Source of the DNA: Chitinophaga pinensis
GTDB taxonomy: Bacteria > Bacteroidota > Bacteroidia > SXHM01
Length of the DNA stretch: 6,535 nt
NCBI GenBank assembly: GCA_945889235.1
Contig: CAMDBK010000181.1
Coordinates: forward strand, 1 to 6,535
Direction: 5' to 3'
Under the pieces are notes generated by a model. It was not told the DNA's origin. It was given only the letters and a program-made list of their open reading frames with translations, and ran no database searches. Position numbers and translations under genes: made by a program. Shown here one piece after another: positions 1-4,763 of the stretch; the stretch's first letter is position 1, and each line of letters opens with the position of its first letter.

Positions 1-383
1 CCTGATACATTGCAAAATATAGTACCGTCACAGGCTCCGCAGGCGCTGGGGTTGGTGGGGAAAAGGTCTACTATAATCTGTGCAGGCTCCATAATCGTTA
101 ATACAAAATCATCGGTTGACATATCACTGCTGTCGGTTACGGTAAGGGTATAGGTATCGGGACAGAGGTTATAAATAGTTGTATCCGTGGATGCAAATCC
201 ATTTACTGTTGACCAGGCATAGCTAAAGGGACCTGTGCCACCGGTAACGTTACCGAATGCCACACCATTACAAAGACCTGTACAGGTAATATTGACTGGA
301 TTGGCTCCGGCAACATGTCCGGAAGCGGATGCACTGATAATGCCTGTAAATACAAGCAGTGCGGTGAGCAGATAGTTTTTCAT
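1..383 (-). CDS. SprB-repeat secreted surface protein, N-terminal part (runs off left edge)
   Basis: Read on the minus strand from the ATG at 383-381, this frame is open to the window edge, giving 127 residues with the C-terminus missing. It starts with a signal peptide (MKNYLLTALLVFTGIISASA, cut near residue 20). Residues 30-103 form one repeat with the SprB-repeat pattern: a C-x3-CNG start (C34, C38), VTGGTGPFSYAWS at 47-59, and DTYTLTVTD at 76-84. A second repeat begins at about residue 113 (C115, C118). SprB-type repeats occur in large, T9SS-exported adhesins and gliding proteins of Bacteroidota, so this is probably a long cell-surface protein that ends in a sorting domain beyond the window. 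A TATATTTG -7 element lies about 40 bp upstream. The family assignment is by motif recognition; total length and role are unknown. Confidence 0.85.
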   Translation of the reverse strand, partial: MKNYLLTALLVFTGIISASASGHVAGANPVNITCTGLCNGVAFGNVTGGTGPFSYAWSTVNGFASTDTTIYNLCPDTYTLTVTDSSDMSTDDFVLTIMEPAQIIVDLFPTNPSACGACDGTIFCNVS

Positions 384-421
384 GATGATTGATTTTTAGG
401 TTTGTAAGTAATTGGATGGTT

Positions 422-429
422 CAAATATA
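422..429 (-). promoter_or_regulatory. Bacteroidota -7 element for the SprB-repeat gene
   Basis: The minus strand reads TATATTTG, an exact match to the TAnnTTTG -7 consensus. It sits 38 bp before the ATG at 383, giving a 5' leader of roughly 30 nt. No clean TTTG is seen at the usual -33 distance; a GTGTAA/TTACAC inverted repeat (439-455) covers that position instead. Confidence 0.5.
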
Positions 430-438
430 AGGCATCAA

Positions 439-455
439 GTGTAATGTGGTTACAC
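439..455. repeat. GTGTAA-N5-TTACAC inverted repeat, possible operator
   Basis: Perfect 6-bp arms (439-444 and 450-455) surround a 5-bp centre. It lies just upstream of the minus-strand -7 element, where a -33 region would be. A further TTACAC at 471-476 is 21 bp (about two helical turns) from the right arm. This is the shape of a dimeric regulator site, but no regulator is known; it could also be chance in AT-rich DNA. Confidence 0.3.
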
Positions 456-498
456 CTTTTTTTGAAAATCTTACACGGTTGAAAAGAAAAAAGCAGGC

Positions 499-568
499 AA
501 TTGATAGTTGATAATTGATAATTGACAATTGATAATTGACAATTGATAATTGATAATTGATAATTTGT
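499..568. repeat. Heptamer tandem repeat, nine AATTGAT/C units plus one degenerate
   Basis: Nine consecutive 7-bp units run from 499 to 561: AATTGAT, AGTTGAT, AATTGAT, AATTGAC, AATTGAT, AATTGAC, then AATTGAT three times. A degenerate tenth unit, AATTTGT, covers 562-568. The period is exact and only one unit departs from AATTGAY. The array is noncoding, lies between two divergent genes and ends 11 bp before the -7 element of the lipoprotein gene. Repeats of this type are, from memory, common between genes in Bacteroidota. Confidence 0.9.
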
Positions 569-587
569 GAAGTAGATTGTATGTTTG
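557..587 (+). promoter_or_regulatory. Probable promoter of the lipoprotein gene
   Basis: TATGTTTG at 580-587 matches the TAnnTTTG -7 consensus. The TTG at 557-559, inside the last full heptamer unit, is 20 bp upstream, a normal distance for the -33 element. Transcription would begin near 594 and leave a leader of about 27 nt before the ATG at 621. The match is by eye. Confidence 0.5.
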
Positions 588-620
588 TCAAACTTTAAAA
601 GTTTTACAAATCTCAAGATT

Positions 621-1094
621 ATGAAACAACTTCTTTTCCTCGCAGTATTTATTGCACTTTCACTTAGTTCATGCGACCTTAATGATGATCCCGGAAGCGG
701 AAATACTCCGTTTTATTTCCGTGCAAATATTGATGGTGTTGCCTGGGCTGCATCACCCAATAATATTGGTGCTTCACTAAACACCGGTGTGGTGCCTGCG
801 GGTATTAAAATTCATGGCGACCTTGCCGGAACCAATGAATATTTCTACCTGCTTTTTCCTGATATTACCGGAACGGATACTACTATTGTATCAACCGGTT
901 TTGCAGGTCGTATGGAGTTTCACCGCAATTCACAAACATGGGTTTCGGTTAGCGGTAACGTTACTGTTCATTATGGTGGATCGCCCACGTACCGTGAATA
1001 CAGCGGTATTTTTTCGGGTTCATTTTTTAACCCTTCCGACAGCACAACTATTACCATTACCGGTGGTGAGTATCTGGCGCAGGGAATGTTTTAG
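621..1094 (+). CDS. Small lipoprotein of unknown function
   Basis: 157 residues. The start at 621 is chosen over an in-frame ATG at 585 because it directly opens a lipoprotein signal peptide: MKQLLFLAVFIALSLSSC, with lipobox L15-S-S-C18. The residues after the Cys (DLNDDPG) are acidic, loosely resembling the surface-export signals of Bacteroidota lipoproteins; this is inference. The mature part starts with FYFRANIDGVAWAA (44-57), a pattern seen at the front of many small Bacteroidota lipoproteins of the DUF6252-like type, and then alternates beta-strand-like segments rich in Thr, Gly and aromatic residues (FYLLFPDITGTDTTIV, ITITGGEY). It is probably an all-beta, membrane-anchored envelope protein. 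No catalytic motif is seen. The next sequence, starting right after the stop, is a P450 remnant, so the gene's original downstream neighbour may have been lost. Confidence 0.85.
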   Translation: MKQLLFLAVFIALSLSSCDLNDDPGSGNTPFYFRANIDGVAWAASPNNIGASLNTGVVPAGIKIHGDLAGTNEYFYLLFPDITGTDTTIVSTGFAGRMEFHRNSQTWVSVSGNVTVHYGGSPTYREYSGIFSGSFFNPSDSTTITITGGEYLAQGMF

Positions 1095-1497
1095 AAACAA
1101 CCAGCCTACCTTTTTATTTCACATAATAGGGCGCATGGCAACAGCCGATAATAGGGTGGGCGATTACCTTATTACGAAAGACACATCCGTACTTATATCA
1201 CCTTACATTGTTCACCGCAATCCTGATTATTGGAAAAACCCGGAAGTATTTGACCCTGAACGCTGGGAAACAGAAGAAGTAAAGCAACTGGATAAGTTTG
1301 CCTATTTCCCCTTTGCTGCCGGACCCAGAATGTGTATCGGAAATAATTTTGCCTTACTGGAAGCCGACATTATTCTCACCAAAGTAATTCAGCAATTTGA
1401 TTTTAAGTACATAGGTGAATCAGAACCCGTAATGGACCCTACTTTAACACTAAGAGTTAAAGATGGTATGCCTATGCAGATTCAAAAATCACGCTGA
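1095..1497 (+). pseudogene. Cytochrome P450, C-terminal remnant
   Basis: The frame ending at the TGA of 1495-1497 encodes the last quarter of a cytochrome P450. Visible landmarks are VLISPYIVHRNPDYW, the PERF-like FDPERW, and the heme-binding loop FAAGPRMCIG with its axial Cys, followed by the L-helix start NNFALLEADI and a normal C-terminus. P450s are usually 400-450 residues; only about 130 remain. The oxygen-binding I-helix and the ExxR motif are absent, so no functional enzyme can be made. Homology appears to begin around QPTFLFH (1102-1122), almost directly after the lipoprotein stop at 1094. The only nearby ATG (1135) would give a 120-residue stub. The surviving part has no stop or frameshift, so the loss looks recent, or the join is an assembly error. 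Confidence 0.85.
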
Positions 1498-1581
1498 TAT
1501 GACTAATAACTAACTAACCAAACGTAGCGTGTAGGCGTTAAGCATTCTATGACACAAAACACAAAAGTTTTAAAAAAATTT

Positions 1582-1724
1582 CCTCTGTGAACCTCTGTGC
1601 TGTCTCAGGCTGTTACTCTCTGTAATAAATCATTCGCCATTGGCAGATACTAAGAGCCTGTTTAAATTTTACGGAATTATTAATAAAATGACAATTGCCA
1701 CAGAGTGCACAAATTCTCACAAAT
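1582..1724. repeat. CTGTG-type degenerate repeats in opposite orientations
   Basis: CCTCTGTG occurs at 1582-1589 and 1592-1599, with a weaker copy (CTCTCTGTAA) at 1616-1625. At 1695-1724 related sequence runs the other way: its reverse complement contains TTTGTGAGAATTTGTGCACT followed by CTGTGGC. More fragments (CTGTGAATG, ATCTGTGTTAATCAG) follow at 1745-1770. Such CTCTGTG/CACAGAG strings recur between genes in Bacteroidota, from memory. No function is known. Confidence 0.55.
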
Positions 1725-1774
1725 TTTTGCCACAAATTAATAAGTCTGTGAATGAAATCTGTGTTAATCAGCGA

Positions 1775-1792
1775 ACCCGATACCTATCGGGT
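1775..1792. repeat. ACCCGATA-CC-TATCGGGT palindrome
   Basis: Perfect 8-bp arms with a 2-bp centre. CCCGATA/TATCGGG palindromes are, from memory, a common dispersed intergenic repeat in Bacteroidota. A T-run does not follow on either strand, so it is not a typical terminator. It sits inside the candidate element 1519-1927. Confidence 0.7.
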
Positions 1793-1975
1793 CTGTGTCA
1801 AAAAAAATCAATTGCTGAAAAATTGCCAACATCTTTATAATTCAGAAATAAAAATTACCTTTGAAATGGAAAACAGTAAAGTAGGCAAGACGCCTGTTAA
1901 AACGAGCTTAGCCAACCGCTACGTTTGTAACATAATAACAATAAAAGGACAGGCTGAGCGATATTTTTAGTAGTG

Positions 1976-2002
1976 TTTGAAACCAATGAATTAGTAAATT
2001 TA
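1976..2002 (+). promoter_or_regulatory. Possible promoter of the HNH-like gene
   Basis: TTTG at 1976-1979 is followed after 15 bp by TAAATTTA at 1995-2002, which is one base off the TAnnTTTG consensus. The spacer is shorter than usual. The ATG at 2033 lies 30 bp downstream. Confidence 0.3.
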
Positions 2003-2032
2003 CACACCATCTGATTCGGAATTTATCTGAAA

Positions 2033-2419
2033 ATGAATAAAGCCAAATACCTTTTAATCTGCGCTTTTTTAGTACTGCTGGTTGCTGTTTCTGAAAATCT
2101 TTTTGCTCAGAATGGTGTTACTCCCGGCATGCGGTATAAAGAAAAACATGCTAACAAGGGCAGCAAACGTTATTCTTCTTCCGGTTCATCAGGCAACATA
2201 ACTAATGAAAATACTGAAGCAGCAAACGACAGCATTGCAAACCAGCAAACAGGCTTGGAAGCAAAAAAAGAGTTTATGAAACAAACCGGCTTTCCTATGG
2301 GGCGTCCCGGCTATATAGTAGACTACAAAGAGCCAATTGAAAAAGGCGGTTGTGATTGTGTGTCAAATATGCAATGGATAACTATTGCAGAAGCCAAAGC
2401 GCAAGGTAAACTTGAATAA
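2033..2419 (+). CDS. Secreted protein with C-terminal HNH-like domain lacking the usual His
   Basis: 128 residues. The N-terminus is a Sec signal peptide (1-26, cut after LFAQ, typical of Bacteroidota). Residues 27-72 are a Lys/Ser/Asn-rich low-complexity linker. Residues 75-128 match the small HNH endonuclease signature family that normally reads RPGYVVDH-x2-PL-x2-GG-x4-SNMQW-x-T-x3-AKAK-x4-E. Here RPGYIVDY (91-98), EP-x3-GG (100-106), SNMQW (111-115) and AKAQGKLE (121-128) are kept. The family's His after Asp97 is Tyr98 (codon TAC at 2324-2326; CAC would be His), and the next residues are KE rather than hydrophobic. C107 and C109 form a GCDC motif that could bind metal or form a disulfide. 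A periplasmic or secreted nuclease-derived fold without normal catalysis is the best reading; the role is unknown. Confidence 0.75.
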   Translation: MNKAKYLLICAFLVLLVAVSENLFAQNGVTPGMRYKEKHANKGSKRYSSSGSSGNITNENTEAANDSIANQQTGLEAKKEFMKQTGFPMGRPGYIVDYKEPIEKGGCDCVSNMQWITIAEAKAQGKLE

Positions 2420-2505
2420 TCTTAAAGCCCCGCTAAGGGTAACATAGATGTTAAGCCTGATAAGACGCAATGTTCAACCGGGGGTCAATTAATAAACAAA
2501 TAATC

Positions 2506-2650
2506 ATGGCAATAATCAATCCCCACATTAACTTCAACGGCAATGCCAATAATGGACAGTCCCTGGGGTACATACTTTGGCATGTTCAGAGACAAATATG
2601 GTATTGAATGGATGGTAGATTATGACCCTAACTATAACGGAAAACTATAA
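2506..2650 (+). pseudogene. PhnB-like VOC family gene with internal deletion
   Basis: Two ends of one gene are joined. From the ATG at 2506 the frame reads MAIINPHINFNGNA (to 2547), the classic start of PhnB-like vicinal-oxygen-chelate (glyoxalase-fold) proteins. From about 2552, in the next frame, it reads MDSPWGTYFGMFRDKYGIEW and then MVDYDPNYNGKL to the TAA at 2648-2650, the classic end of the same family. Family members are about 130-150 residues; about 47 are left, so around 90-100 codons of the core are missing and the join is out of frame. The N-terminal frame stops at a TGA at 2605-2607. Metal- or substrate-binding residues of the core are gone, so it cannot work. It is too short for most gene callers. 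Confidence 0.85.
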
Positions 2651-2689
2651 ACGCCTTATAGTGGTTGGCCTAATTTAATTGCACATAAT

Positions 2690-2884
2690 ATGTATCCCTA
2701 TCACAACAAAATAAAACAACGGATTAAGAACAATGAACTATCAGGATATGAATATGTAGATTCATACAAATCAATAAAACCATGCCTGCTGTTATATTTT
2801 TCTACTGAGCCTAAAATAAAACCAATAAGAAAACACAGGTTTGAAGAATATGAATTAATAATACAGCAAATGCTGAAAAAATAA
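2690..2884 (+). CDS. Small hypothetical protein, 64 residues
   Basis: The ATG at 2690 opens a 64-codon frame beginning MYPYHNKIKQRIKNNELSGY. The protein is basic at the start and has an amphipathic, soluble look: an N-terminal helix (3-16), a central strand CLLLYFS (32-38), a PIRKHRFEEYE motif (45-55) and a C-terminal helix. There is no signal peptide or membrane segment. The composition and ordered hydrophobic pattern suggest a real gene, and I have a faint memory of similar short Bacteroidota proteins with an IRxHRFEEY ending, but no function is known to me. It begins 39 bp after the VOC remnant and ends 66 bp before the DUF1801 gene, so it may share their transcript. Confidence 0.65.
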   Translation: MYPYHNKIKQRIKNNELSGYEYVDSYKSIKPCLLLYFSTEPKIKPIRKHRFEEYELIIQQMLKK

Positions 2885-2904
2885 AAAGAAAGTATTGCAT
2901 TACC

Positions 2905-2918
2905 CCTTACCAGTAAGG
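2905..2918. repeat. Short inverted repeat CCTTAC-CA-GTAAGG
   Basis: Perfect 6-bp arms with a 2-bp centre lie in the 66-bp gap before the DUF1801 gene. There is no T-run after it, so it is not an obvious terminator. It may be a weak regulatory or repeat-derived palindrome. Confidence 0.3.
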
Positions 2919-2950
2919 CTCAGCCTCATGTATAACTGAATCAAATTCAA

Positions 2951-3400
2951 ATGCCCGAAAAAAAATCCCTGCCTGCCGGCAGGCAAGGAAAACTGGCTGT
3001 AATAAAAACAAAGCCAACCGCAGCAAGCGTGGATGATTTTATCAATGCCCTTGCAGATGAACAAAAGCGCAAAGACAGCTTTGTGCTGCTGGAACTAATG
3101 AAAAAAGCCACAGGTGAGCAGCCCGTATTATGGAGCAGTTCCATCATCGGCTTTGGTAATAAACGATACAAAAGTCACGCCAGCGGAAGAGAAGTGGATT
3201 GGCTCGTAATAGGTTTTGCGCCCCGTAAAGCAAACCTGTCGTTATACCTGATGATAAATATTCAGGAGCAGGCGGCAGCTCTTAAAAAGCTGGGCAAACA
3301 CAAAACCGGTGCAGGTTGTCTCTACATCAATAAGCTGGCAGATATAGACCTTAATGTTCTGAAGGCAATGATAGATGCAGCGGTAAAAAGAATAACATGA
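2951..3400 (+). CDS. DUF1801 domain protein (YdhG-like fold)
   Basis: 149 residues, cytoplasmic. Residues 20-148 match DUF1801 along its length: KPTAASVDDFINAL (21-34), DEQKRKDSFVLLELMKKATG (36-55), SSIIGFGN (63-70), SGRE-x-DWLVIGFAPRK (78-93), LSLYLM (96-101), LKKLGKHKTG (111-120) and CLYINKLADID (123-133). The biochemical function of the family is not established. The start at 2951 is the only plausible one, since the family core begins at about residue 20. Residues 6-14 (SLPAGRQGK) are encoded by a perfect 16-bp palindrome that seems inserted in frame ahead of the core. The TGA overlaps the ATG of the DUF4256 gene by 4 bp, implying translational coupling. Confidence 0.88.
   Translation: MPEKKSLPAGRQGKLAVIKTKPTAASVDDFINALADEQKRKDSFVLLELMKKATGEQPVLWSSSIIGFGNKRYKSHASGREVDWLVIGFAPRKANLSLYLMINIQEQAAALKKLGKHKTGAGCLYINKLADIDLNVLKAMIDAAVKRIT
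2970..2985. repeat. Palindromic repeat TGCCTGCCGGCAGGCA inside the DUF1801 gene
   Basis: A perfect 16-bp palindrome, extending with one mismatch to 2967-2988. It is GC-rich in an AT-rich setting and lies 19 bp after the start codon. In this frame it encodes LPAGRQ, a peptide I recall recurring in unrelated Bacteroidota proteins as the product of a dispersed palindromic repeat. In mRNA it could fold into a hairpin just inside the coding region. Confidence 0.75.
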
Positions 3401-3966
3401 AAAAGGAATTATCACCCAAACAGCGCGTAGAACTACTCAAAATAATAAAAGCCCGTTTTGAGAAAAATATGAATCGCCACAAAAGCATTGAATGGACTAA
3501 AGTACAAGCCAGGCTGGAAGCTAATCCCGGAAAATTAGTATCGCTCAATGAAATGGAATTAACAGGCGGTGAACCCGATGTGGTGGGGCAGGATAAAAAG
3601 ACGGGCGAATACCTGTTTTATGATTGCTCACCCGAAAGTCCTGCCGGCCGAAGAAGTTTTTGTTATGACCACACTGCACTGAATGCACGCAGAGAACACA
3701 AGCCCAAAGACAGCGCAATGAATAGAGCTGCCGATATGGGCATTGAACTTTTAACCGAAGAAGAGTATCGTCAATTGCAATCCCGCCATTTGGCTGGAGA
3801 AAAATTTGATACCAAAACATCAAGCTGGCTTAAAACACCCGATGCCATCCGCAAACTCGGTGGAGCCATCTTTGCCGATTACCGTTATGGTCAGGTTTTC
3901 GTGTATCACAACGGAGCTGAATCATATTATGCAGCCCGTGGGTTCCGAGGATTGCTAAGGGTATAA
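3397..3966 (+). CDS. DUF4256 family protein
   Basis: 189 residues, cytoplasmic, no signal peptide. It matches DUF4256 end to end: an N-terminal helix (LSPKQRVELLKIIKARFEKN, 5-24), the W-x-KVQARLEANPGKL segment (33-47), NEMELTGGEPDVV (51-63), FYDCSPESPAGRRSFCYD (74-91), AMNRAADMGIELLTEEEYRQ (107-126), and a C-terminal WLKTPDAIRKLGGAIFADYR (144-163) followed by RYGQVFVYHNGAESYYAARG. The length is normal for the family. The function is unknown; the conserved Asp, Glu, Cys and Arg residues hint at an enzyme, but that is inference. Its ATG shares 4 bp with the stop of the DUF1801 gene, so the two are probably made together. A near-palindrome in the AGTCCTGCCGGCCG region encodes the family's own SPAGRR motif and is not an insertion. 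Confidence 0.88.
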   Translation: MKKELSPKQRVELLKIIKARFEKNMNRHKSIEWTKVQARLEANPGKLVSLNEMELTGGEPDVVGQDKKTGEYLFYDCSPESPAGRRSFCYDHTALNARREHKPKDSAMNRAADMGIELLTEEEYRQLQSRHLAGEKFDTKTSSWLKTPDAIRKLGGAIFADYRYGQVFVYHNGAESYYAARGFRGLLRV

Positions 3967-4002
3967 AATTGTACTGTAATTAAGTAACAGCAAATTTTTA
4001 CC

Positions 4003-4035
4003 ATCTTTCCGAAAGTTTTAAACTTTCGGAAAGAT
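4003..4035. repeat. 33-bp perfect palindrome between gene pairs
   Basis: The arms are 16 bp each (4003-4018 and 4020-4035; ATCTTTCCGAAAGTTT and its complement) around a single T. It could fold into a long hairpin after the DUF4256 stop (37 bp away). No T-run follows on either strand, so it is not a classical intrinsic terminator, though such hairpins may still end or stabilise transcripts. A TTTCGGAAAG palindrome of this kind may be a dispersed repeat. Confidence 0.7.
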
Positions 4036-4160
4036 AACAGTGGCAATCTAAAATGACACCAACCTTTTTTTGCAACACCCACAGATTTCAGAAAGTGGTT
4101 AACAAAGCACCACAAAAACGATTGTAGTAGATTTAGCCGATATAAACGCATTAACTAAGT

Positions 4161-4742
4161 ATGAATAAAACCAGATTAGAAGCATTCAGTGATGGAGTAT
4201 TTGCCATCATCATTACTATTATGGTATTGGAATTAAAAGTTCCGCATGAGGCAAGTGTTACCGCCTTGTTACACCTATTACCGGTGTTTACCAGCTACCT
4301 TCTTAGTTTTATTTTTATTGCTATTTACTGGACAAACCATCATCATCTGTTGCATGCTGTAAAGAAGGTGAACAGTACCATAATATGGGCAAATATGGGG
4401 CTTTTATTCACCCTTTCACTTATACCCTTTTCTACCGGCTGGATGGGCGAAAATGAGTATGCTGAACTGCCTGTTGCCATCTATTCATTTAATCTTTTAC
4501 TCAGTGGTTTTGGTGCCTACTTGCTTCAAACAGCAATCACCCGTAATCTATCGCCTGATGACAAGATTTTTTTAATCATTAAAAAAAATGTAAAAAAGAC
4601 CTATATCACTGTTGGCGTATATATTATATGTATTGTATGTTCGTTCTATTACCCCATGGTTTCTTTATTTCTTATACTGCTGGTAAGCATTTTATGGGTT
4701 ATTCCCGACAGAAGCATTGAAAAATTATTAGAGAATGAATAA
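4161..4742 (+). CDS. TMEM175-family (DUF1211) membrane protein, likely potassium channel
   Basis: 193 residues. The N-terminal signature R5-x3-FSDGVFAI (9-16) is the hallmark of the TMEM175/DUF1211 family, whose bacterial members are six-helix subunits of tetrameric potassium-leak channels in the inner membrane. Helices are visible at about 8-26, 39-58, 72-91, 103-125, 147-163 and 165-182. A second family motif is N78-x3-LFTLSLIPF (81-90) in helix 3; YWTNHHHLLHAV (56-67) follows helix 2. The length is normal and all key residues are present. It is followed after 21 bp by the SRPBCC gene, so the two are likely one operon. No clear TAnnTTTG element is seen upstream. The family is certain; ion selectivity is inferred from studied members. 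Confidence 0.9.
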   Translation: MNKTRLEAFSDGVFAIIITIMVLELKVPHEASVTALLHLLPVFTSYLLSFIFIAIYWTNHHHLLHAVKKVNSTIIWANMGLLFTLSLIPFSTGWMGENEYAELPVAIYSFNLLLSGFGAYLLQTAITRNLSPDDKIFLIIKKNVKKTYITVGVYIICIVCSFYYPMVSLFLILLVSILWVIPDRSIEKLLENE

Positions 4743-4763
4743 ACAATCACCCTCTTATACTCT

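Larger units (their letters stand above)
1519..1927. mobile_element. Candidate MITE-like element with terminal inverted repeats
   Basis: CAAACGTAGCG at 1519-1529 is repeated exactly in inverted orientation at 1917-1927. The match extends inward: left GTAGGC-GT-TAAGC (1531-1543) against right GTTGGC-TAAGC (reverse complement of 1906-1916), with one mismatch and 3 extra bases on the left. TAAC lies directly outside both ends (1515-1518 and 1928-1931), which could be a 4-bp target duplication, although the left side is itself a run of TAAC copies. The 409 bp enclosed encode nothing convincing and hold further repeats. A non-autonomous element is the simplest reading, but no transposase partner is in view. 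Confidence 0.4.
1498..2032. other. 535-bp gene-free spacer
   Basis: The short open frames here show no signal peptide, domain or codon pattern of a real gene, and they are AT-rich and repeat-derived. Contents are the candidate inverted-repeat element, the CTGTG repeats, the CCCGATA palindrome and, at the right end, a possible promoter for the gene at 2033. I see no tRNA or other structured RNA that I recognise. Confidence 0.6.

Noticed and set aside
439..467. Hairpin GTGTAA/TTACAC followed by a T-run on the + strand, like an intrinsic terminator
   Set aside because: The stem is only 6 bp and AT-rich, and there is no + strand gene upstream that it could end; an operator or chance is more likely.
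585..620. In-frame upstream ATG at 585 that would extend the lipoprotein by 12 residues
   Set aside because: It overlaps the -7 promoter element and would put a polar stretch before the signal peptide; the ATG at 621 opens the signal peptide directly.
1519..1545. GGCGTTAAGC resembles the GTTRRRY core of integron attC sites
   Set aside because: There is no partner core site at proper distance, no cassette gene and no integrase; the inverted-repeat element explains the sequence better.
1640..1970. Open frames of 66 and 72 codons in the spacer
   Set aside because: They run through the palindrome and CTGTG repeats, lack signal peptides or domains, and have repeat-derived composition.
2947..3171. 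Minus-strand open frame of 74 codons inside the DUF1801 gene
   Set aside because: It is a shadow of the well-matched DUF1801 frame; the LPAGR peptide on this strand only reflects the palindrome.
3640..3655. CCTGCCGGCCG in the DUF4256 gene as a second copy of the palindromic repeat
   Set aside because: It encodes SPAGRR, which fits the family's own conserved motif, and the palindrome is incomplete.
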